Source: DASZVN01 sp035547055
GTDB taxonomy: Bacteria > Pseudomonadota > Alphaproteobacteria > Rhizobiales > Methylopilaceae
Direction of reading: 5' to 3'
DNA: 18,312 nt
Assembly (NCBI GenBank): GCA_035547055.1
Contig: DASZVN010000151.1
Coordinates: 1 to 18,312, forward strand
Made by a program: the position numbers and the translations under genes. The notes under the pieces were generated by a model, which was not told the origin of the DNA, ran no database searches, and saw only the letters and a program-made list of their open reading frames with translations. Below are positions 16,948-18,312 of this stretch, piece after piece (the first letter of the stretch is position 1; every line of letters begins with the position of its first letter).

Positions 16948-17346
16948 TCAAGCGGCTGCGGCTAATTTGAACGGTATCACGAGGTGTGTGGGAATCGACC
17001 TGAACGGTCCTCCGCTACCACGCTTGACCCACATTGGACGGCCTGCGGGAAGGCGTCGCCACCCACCAACTGGGTGAAGCGGCCGTTCACCTGCACGTCG
17101 AGGCCGCCTTCGCGCGGCGTGATGACGACGCTTTGAACGAGCGCCCGGAAGTCCGCGGCGATTGATCCACAGTTGTGAGTCCGCGACGTACATGATCCGG
17201 CGGTGCCGCAGGCCCCGCTCTCGCCGGCGGCGCAGCAGCGGATGCGCGCCTTGCCCGTCAGCGCGCCGTGACGGGCCGTCAGCCGACCGAAAGGCACGAG
17301 GCACAGGCCAGTCCGCGGCCGCCGTAGGAGTGCCGGCGGTCCGGAG
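16948..17346 (-). pseudogene. C-terminal remnant of a large serine recombinase
   Basis: Pieces of a serine site-specific recombinase (resolvase/invertase type with zinc ribbon) appear in order but in different minus-strand frames. First is GRGLACASC (about 17320-17295), a half zinc ribbon. Then GRLTARHGALTGKARIRC with CAAGESGACG, the second cysteine pair. A frame change gives HRRIMYVAD (about 17202-17176). A further change gives ADFRALVQSVVITPREGGLD and VQVNGRFTQL (about 17155-17070), the typical C-terminal strand region. The catalytic N-terminal domain is missing, and the coiled segment normally between MYVAD and FRALV is lost. At least three frame shifts make it non-functional. The 3' limit is unclear: one frame ends in HTS at about 16977, another continues to VIPFKLAAAA with a stop at 16948. 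Confidence 0.65.
17008..17020 (+). repeat. Candidate attachment-site repeat, distal copy
   Basis: This is an exact 13-base copy of the tRNA-Met 3' end (15771-15783) in the same orientation; the match stops at both borders. It overlaps recombinase remnant sequence that reads VVAED on the minus strand, so chance identity is not excluded. Confidence 0.35.
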
Positions 17347-17408
17347 CCGTCCGTGCCCGACTTGGGCGACCTCCCTGTGACGTTCCCGTTGTCCGGCGCA
17401 GTGGAACG

Positions 17409-18173
17409 TCAAGATGACTCCGTGAGGACTTTCTGGGCGATACGGCGCTCATTGCGGACCTGCATCACCGTATTGGCCTTGAGAATCAAGCTCGTCGGAT
17501 GCGGATCGCCATGATGGAGCATCATCGTCGCCCGGACCATGCCCCTGGCGACTGGAAAATTGGAATGATAGGCCCGGTAGCCCCAGAACAGATAGAGGTT
17601 GCCGGGCTTCAGATATTTGATGTTCAGCAGGCCATCTGTCGCCAGCTTCCGCGTGATGCGTCTGCGATACCATGCGCTCTGGACGATCATCTTCTCGATA
17701 ATGTTGAAAAACGCAAACCGATGATAGCCGCGGCGGTTGGGGAAGATGACCAGCTCGCCGGCACGCCGTTTCGGCCCTTCCGGGATCAGGATCGGCACCA
17801 GCGCCGTGATCACATGCTTGTCGTAGTGATAGAGCAGCGACCTCTCGTCGCCCGTGCTTCCCGCAACGACGCGCAAGCCGGTATAGACCTCCGCGTTTAG
17901 CTTCGCCTGCGGGCAGCCGATTTTCGCGAGCTGGTCCATGAGCTGACGCACCTGCGGGTCGTCGCTCAGCTCCTGCAGCGGCGTGCCCTGGTGGCGCGAC
18001 AAATAGTTCAGCGCGAAATAGCGCCGGCCCTTTTCTTCGATCAGGCCGTTGACGTGCGCCTGCGCACGATCGATCCAGTCGGGCGCGACGGCATTCTCGA
18101 TGCAGACGAAGCCCTTTTCGTCCAGTTCTGCGGCGAGCGCAGCCGCGTCCAGCCCATCGGTCAGCAGCGCCAT
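17409..18173 (-). CDS. Putative 2-oxoglutarate/Fe(II)-dependent oxygenase (phytanoyl-CoA dioxygenase-like)
   Basis: Probable cytoplasmic non-haem iron oxygenase that couples 2-oxoglutarate decarboxylation to oxidation of an unknown substrate. The product is 254 aa. The fold begins with the family-like LAAELDEKGFVCIENAVAPD (helix then strand). The iron triad is visible as H116-x-D118 in LLYHYDKHV and H203 in GYRAYHSNFPVARG. R214 (or R210), about ten residues on, fits the 2-oxoglutarate carboxylate ligand. Start ATG 18173 is chosen because GGAG lies 6 bases upstream; an ATG at 18209 adds 12 residues without a ribosome site. Its stop abuts the serine-recombinase remnant. The codon bias is milder than in genes before the tRNA, so it may belong to the acquired region. 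The family assignment rests on motif spacing only. Confidence 0.7.
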   Translation of the reverse strand: MALLTDGLDAAALAAELDEKGFVCIENAVAPDWIDRAQAHVNGLIEEKGRRYFALNYLSRHQGTPLQELSDDPQVRQLMDQLAKIGCPQAKLNAEVYTGLRVVAGSTGDERSLLYHYDKHVITALVPILIPEGPKRRAGELVIFPNRRGYHRFAFFNIIEKMIVQSAWYRRRITRKLATDGLLNIKYLKPGNLYLFWGYRAYHSNFPVARGMVRATMMLHHGDPHPTSLILKANTVMQVRNERRIAQKVLTESS

Positions 18174-18312
18174 CGCAATCTCCACGCCGAAGGACCGAAA
18201 AAATGCCATCGGCTCGAGGGCATTGCGAGGTCTTCGGCGCAGAAGCTTTTGTTAACGCTACCGGATCCGCTCGACTGTCATAACGAGACGAGGCGAACCT
18301 GAGCCCTGGTGC
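18174..18312. other. Right-edge upstream region, no gene recognised
   Basis: This is DNA upstream of the putative oxygenase. It contains an alternative ATG (18209) for that gene but no further gene, RNA or clear promoter that I can support. Confidence 0.4.

Larger units (their letters stand above)
15784..17020. mobile_element. Candidate 1.2-kb tRNA-associated element or remnant
   Basis: The stretch from the tRNA end to the second 13-base repeat is visibly AT-richer up to about 16947 than the chromosome to its left. It encodes an XRE regulator, an AT-hook-like small protein and a small membrane protein, but no integrase of its own. Against a simple reading, the right repeat falls inside the 3' part of a serine-recombinase remnant, and the composition change sits near 16948 rather than 17020. 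The boundaries, and even a shared origin of the parts, are inference. Confidence 0.35.

Noticed and set aside
16880..17077. 65-codon plus-strand frame across the tandem palindromes and the recombinase remnant
   Set aside because: It spans two compositionally different segments, begins in a palindrome and lacks a ribosome site, so it is probably chance.

Overview
The window reads as a GC-rich alphaproteobacterial chromosome segment, most likely Hyphomicrobiales (Rhizobiales). The basis is the strong G/C third-position bias, an IalB-type periplasmic protein, a CoxL-like form II molybdenum hydroxylase, a tRNA with a CAT anticodon of the alphaproteobacterial elongator tRNA-Met type, and palindromic intergenic repeats of a kind often seen in this order. 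The species cannot be named from sequence alone. No CRISPR array, rRNA or intact insertion sequence was found.

Left part (1-9.9 kb), ordinary metabolic and transport genes. A YejA-like family 5 solute-binding protein lies on the minus strand (78-1895). It diverges from an IalB-family secreted protein (2095-2826). Next come a stand-alone CoxL-like molybdopterin subunit (2988-5306), a likely two-gene unit of an EamA/DMT exporter and thiD (5451-7209), and an aldo/keto reductase (7303-8241). A FAD-linked D-2-hydroxyacid dehydrogenase on the minus strand (8377-9798) converges on the reductase. Two related palindromic repeats (about 5319-5436 and 8273-8360) occupy intergenic gaps here.

Middle part (10.0-15.6 kb), one complete Dpp/Opp-type ABC importer operon. 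The order is ATPase D, ATPase F, Tat-exported solute-binding protein, permease B, permease C. Coupling is tight: the ATPases overlap ATGA-style and so do the permeases. It carries every part needed to import a peptide-like or related solute.

Right part (15.7-18.3 kb), a tRNA-associated accessory region. A tRNA-Met gene with a good sigma-70-type promoter is followed at once by visibly AT-richer DNA. That DNA holds an XRE-type repressor, a divergent small basic protein with an AT-hook-like GRPRK tail, and a small single-pass membrane protein. A perfect 13-bp palindrome lies in the divergent promoter gap, and two abutting palindromes follow the membrane protein gene. The last 13 nt of the tRNA (with CCA) recur exactly at 17008-17020, which makes 15784-17020 a candidate tiny integrated element. 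The right-hand copy, however, lies inside a frameshifted remnant of a large serine recombinase (zinc ribbon to C-terminus only), so the boundary is uncertain. Beyond the remnant is a putative 2-oxoglutarate/Fe(II) oxygenase. This right-hand module is the least ordinary part of the window. Its function is unknown, and any role as a phage-related or defence cassette is inference only.
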